From the IMG/VR virus record IMGVR_UViG_3300009149_008416, positions 1-55,095 of that record: a stretch of DNA of 55,095 nt; one strand, written 5' to 3'. The position numbers and the translations under genes were made by a program. Below, piece after piece: positions 53,655 to 55,095 of the stretch. Source of the stretch: a virus. A model generated the notes under the pieces. It was not told the DNA's origin, ran no database searches, and saw only the letters and a program-made list of their open reading frames with translations. Position 1 is the first letter of the stretch; each line of letters opens with the position of its first letter.

Positions 53655-53954
53655 ATGAATGATAGAGAAATTGATGAAAAAGATGCTATAACTGGTACCG
53701 TTTACCAAGAAACTCTCTCTGCTATGAAGAGAATTTTAGATTTAGGAGAATTTAAAATTGGTGCATCAAATTCTAGAGATTTTGCATTTTTTAAGAGAGA
53801 AGTTATGGACAGTATTTATAGTTCATTAAAAAATATTTTTAAAGAGTTAGAGACAGATGGTTTGGTTCAAGAGTGCCCATATTGCAGCGCTGATTTAAGA
53901 AAAGGATGGAAACCTTGTGTTTGTAGGGGTTCTGGTTATGTCTCAGCTCAATAA
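53655..53954 (+). CDS. Small protein with C-terminal Cys-rich (zinc-ribbon-like) end
   Basis: A 99-residue protein with GGGAGA ahead of the ATG. Residues 1-70 are helical and charged. Near the C-terminus, QECPYCSADLRKGWKPCVC gives CxxC followed by CxC, a compact zinc site, ending GSGYVSAQ. Not recognised beyond this; binding to nucleic acid or protein is possible. Confidence 0.65.
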   Translation: MNDREIDEKDAITGTVYQETLSAMKRILDLGEFKIGASNSRDFAFFKREVMDSIYSSLKNIFKELETDGLVQECPYCSADLRKGWKPCVCRGSGYVSAQ

Positions 53955-53982
53955 TTTATAACGTCATAAAGGATATAATAAA

Positions 53983-55095
53983 ATGGAAAAAGACGACAAT
54001 ATTCTTAAGATAGCCAGTGATTTAGATTCCAAAAAAATGTATTCTTTTGCGAATCGTCTTACTAATATTTTTGATGAGATGTCTGTGGTAGATACTAAGG
54101 AAAAATATAAGATTGTTGATAAAAAGTATAGAACATTTTTATCTGACCTTAAAGAAGCTGACTCAGATATGCATGATAGACTTACTAAAACATCATTTAG
54201 ATGGTGGGATCGTATGGGGGATTGGTTTACAGGGAAGACAAAAGGAGAAGATTATAGACGAGACAGAATTCAAGATAGAGTTACAAAAGATACACGTGGT
54301 CCAGAAAATAAACCTACTACTTCTATAGGAACTTATAAAAGCATCATACAAAAATTACAAGATAATCGAGTTGAAGATGCTGTAAAAGCATTTTCTCAGA
54401 CTATTGGAAAATTTGCAGATAGTATGAAAAATGCAGAAAGTCAAGGACAGAGAGCAATTGGCTTTGCTAAATCTATTCAAACTAATATGGCAAAAATAGC
54501 AAGTAATTATAAAAAAGCTAGACAACCAGATGCCGCTCTTTTAGTTGAAGATATGACTAAACCAGTAAGTCAACAATTAAATGCTGTTTTGGAACAACTT
54601 AACGCTCCGAGATTTGATGGTACATATTCACAGGGCATGAAAAATGCTTCCACTATTTTCCCTGAAACTTATAATAAAGTTAAAGAAGATGCCGCTAAAG
54701 GATATATACCAGAAGATGAAACTTTAGATTGGGGAGATTATTTAGATTCTGATGGCGATGGTATTCCTGACTCTCAGGAACCAGATGCGGTTCCGCCAAC
54801 AGGTGGAGAACCCGTAGATGCGGGAGAAACTGGAACTGTTACAAGAATGACTCCAGAAGAAACGGCTGAAGTCAACGCTGATCAAGGCGTTATTAATGCT
54901 CCAAAACAGTTGGGGACTGGTGGTGCGCTAATTACAACACCAAAACAAGAGGCTCAAAAACTTCTTGAGCAAGGAAGGCAGACGCAAAATACTGCTACCG
55001 TTACTCCATATTTACAAAGATTAGTTGATGATGCTTATAATAATAATAATCAAGAATCTTTAGATAAGGCTATGGAAATTATGTATCATATGAAA
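53983..55095 (+). CDS. Hypothetical protein with calcium-binding type motif (runs off window)
   Basis: An open frame of 371 codons from ATG 53983 (AAAGGATAT upstream) continues past the right edge, so the C-terminus is missing. Residues 1-250 are charged and helical, with coiled-coil-like stretches around 120-190. Near residue 254 the segment LDSDGDGIPDSQEPD is a clear thrombospondin-type-3 or EF-hand-like Ca-binding loop. A Pro/Gly/Thr-rich linker follows. The N-terminal region contains FRWWDRMGDWFTGK near residue 67. No enzyme family is seen. Position and repeats suit a virion-associated protein. Confidence 0.65.
   Translation, partial: MEKDDNILKIASDLDSKKMYSFANRLTNIFDEMSVVDTKEKYKIVDKKYRTFLSDLKEADSDMHDRLTKTSFRWWDRMGDWFTGKTKGEDYRRDRIQDRVTKDTRGPENKPTTSIGTYKSIIQKLQDNRVEDAVKAFSQTIGKFADSMKNAESQGQRAIGFAKSIQTNMAKIASNYKKARQPDAALLVEDMTKPVSQQLNAVLEQLNAPRFDGTYSQGMKNASTIFPETYNKVKEDAAKGYIPEDETLDWGDYLDSDGDGIPDSQEPDAVPPTGGEPVDAGETGTVTRMTPEETAEVNADQGVINAPKQLGTGGALITTPKQEAQKLLEQGRQTQNTATVTPYLQRLVDDAYNNNNQESLDKAMEIMYHMK

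Noticed and set aside
1-55095. Genome-wide reassignment of TAG to Gln (phage code 15)
   Set aside because: Dozens of long genes contain no internal TAG; only the capsid gene does, and seven genes use TAG as a stop, one of which (9708) would run far into an opposite-strand gene if read through.
1-55095. tRNA genes, including a suppressor tRNA for TAG
   Set aside because: No cloverleaf with a T-loop GGTTCRA-type motif was spotted; gaps between genes are mostly too short. A computed search could still find one.

Overview
The window looks like part of the genome of a large tailed double-stranded DNA phage (Caudoviricetes, probably jumbo-sized) or a close prophage relative. It is AT-rich, almost fully coding, and has strong AAGGAG-type ribosome binding sites and many ATGA/TAATG start-stop overlaps. 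It carries a head-morphogenesis set in the usual order: large terminase (12744), portal (26032), prohead protease (33564), a scaffold-position acidic protein (36017), a small GC-richer head protein (40637) and an HK97-type major capsid protein (41231). I saw no rRNA, tRNA, IS element or CRISPR array. The host cannot be named from the sequence.

Layout. 1-429 (minus): start of a tail-fibre-like gene running off the left edge. 577-7443: accessory and nucleic-acid genes: a Cys-motif protein, peptide deformylase with a SEC-C tail, PIN-PhoH (broken by TAA), a RecJ-SLOG fusion, DnaJ and Hsp20. 7627-11617: short genes on both strands, including a membrane-anchored coiled coil, a receiver domain with Glu at the phospho-acceptor position, a sialidase-like propeller and a methyltransferase-like protein. 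11713-42100: one long plus-strand late operon of packaging and head genes, interspersed with a CCA-adding-enzyme-like nucleotidyltransferase, an AAA+ ATPase and a DUF192 protein. 42101-43627: a small regulatory-looking region with a terminator, hairpins, 40-bp tandem repeats, a 38-residue ORF and a FmdB-type zinc ribbon. 43628-52590: a SpoVR homologue, two PrkA-like AAA+ proteins and an intein-containing GT4 glycosyltransferase. 52587-55095: further, mostly unrecognised genes, the last running off the right edge.

How the genes may work together. Terminase, portal, protease, acidic protein and capsid protein form a head-assembly line. Three of the window's proteins carry four inteins (two in the portal, one in the protease, one in the glycosyltransferase), so the portal and protease must be spliced before assembly. 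SpoVR and PrkA are a conserved bacterial stress and sporulation pair; finding them with a duplicated PrkA in a phage is the most system-like novelty here. DnaJ, Hsp20, the AAA+ protein, deformylase and PhoH look like a protein- and RNA-homeostasis toolkit.

Three genes appear interrupted: PhoH (TAA at codon 53), the major capsid protein (TAG at codon 14) and a short gene at 53369 (apparent one-base deletion after the start). These may be real nonsense or recoding events or sequencing errors; raw reads would decide. Whole-genome amber reassignment is unlikely because the other long genes contain no internal TAG.
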